From contig JALTGJ010000021.1 in NCBI GenBank assembly GCA_027077185.1, positions 1 to 5,949 of the forward strand: DNA of 5,949 nt, given 5' to 3'. Position 1 is the stretch's first letter. Every line of letters starts with the position of its first letter. Below the pieces are notes generated by a model. It made no database searches, was not told the DNA's origin, and saw nothing but the letters and a program-made list of their open reading frames with translations. Origin of the DNA: Spirochaetales bacterium (GTDB lineage Bacteria > Spirochaetota > Spirochaetia > B11-G9). Positions 5,908 through 5,949 of this stretch are shown here, one piece after another. The translations under genes were made by a program, and so were the position numbers.

Positions 5908-5949
5908 ATGAAACGAAAGGTAAAAGAATTTTATTCAAAGGAAGAAAGT
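5908..5949 (+). CDS. Start of a sigma-54-controlled gene, product unknown (truncated by window edge)
   Basis: The ATG at 5908 is preceded by GAGAGG (5896-5901) with a 6-base spacer, and the frame stays open for the 14 codons available (MKRKVKEFYSKEES). The residues are basic and hydrophilic, so it does not begin with a signal peptide. This is too short to identify a family. The start is supported by the ribosome site and by the sigma-54 promoter ending 25 bases upstream. Confidence 0.7.
   Translation, partial: MKRKVKEFYSKEES

Overview
The window looks like an ordinary chromosomal segment from a Gram-negative-type bacterium of moderately low G+C. It has N-terminally anchored or exported proteins, Shine-Dalgarno-led genes, a sigma-54 promoter and a phosphohexomutase. 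A spirochaete or similar lineage is possible, but nothing here proves it. There is no mobile element, CRISPR array, tRNA or rRNA.

Layout, left to right. (1) A MarR-family repressor reads leftward off the window edge (1-409). It is driven by its own sigma-70-type promoter, whose -10/start region is covered by a perfect 14-bp palindrome, so it is probably self-repressing. (2) A leftward two-gene operon follows. The first gene encodes a membrane-anchored two-domain beta-sandwich protein (2491-3372). It is joined by a 4-bp ATGA overlap to a large exported helical protein of unknown function (542-2494), and the operon ends at a hairpin terminator (503-532). (3) A 176-bp divergent intergenic region holds an 11-bp tandem repeat and two imperfect palindromes. 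It separates that operon from a rightward gene with a TTG start that encodes a protein with a membrane segment near each end (3549-4214). (4) A convergent, leftward phosphomannomutase/phosphoglucomutase (4235-5632) is preceded by what looks like a frameshifted small gene (5648-5796). (5) At the right edge a well-formed sigma-54 promoter (5867-5882) drives a gene of which only 14 codons are in the window (5908-5949). An imperfect 23-bp palindrome lies about 110 bp upstream of the predicted start, where enhancer-binding proteins usually bind.

How the genes may work together: the three membrane or exported proteins of unknown function flank one shared regulatory region and may form a cell-envelope module. 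The phosphohexomutase supplies sugar phosphates for surface polysaccharide or glycan synthesis. A functional link between it and the envelope proteins is only inferred from proximity. I do not see a clear new defence or mobile system. The least-explained items are the exported protein pair, the disrupted small gene and the sigma-54 control region.
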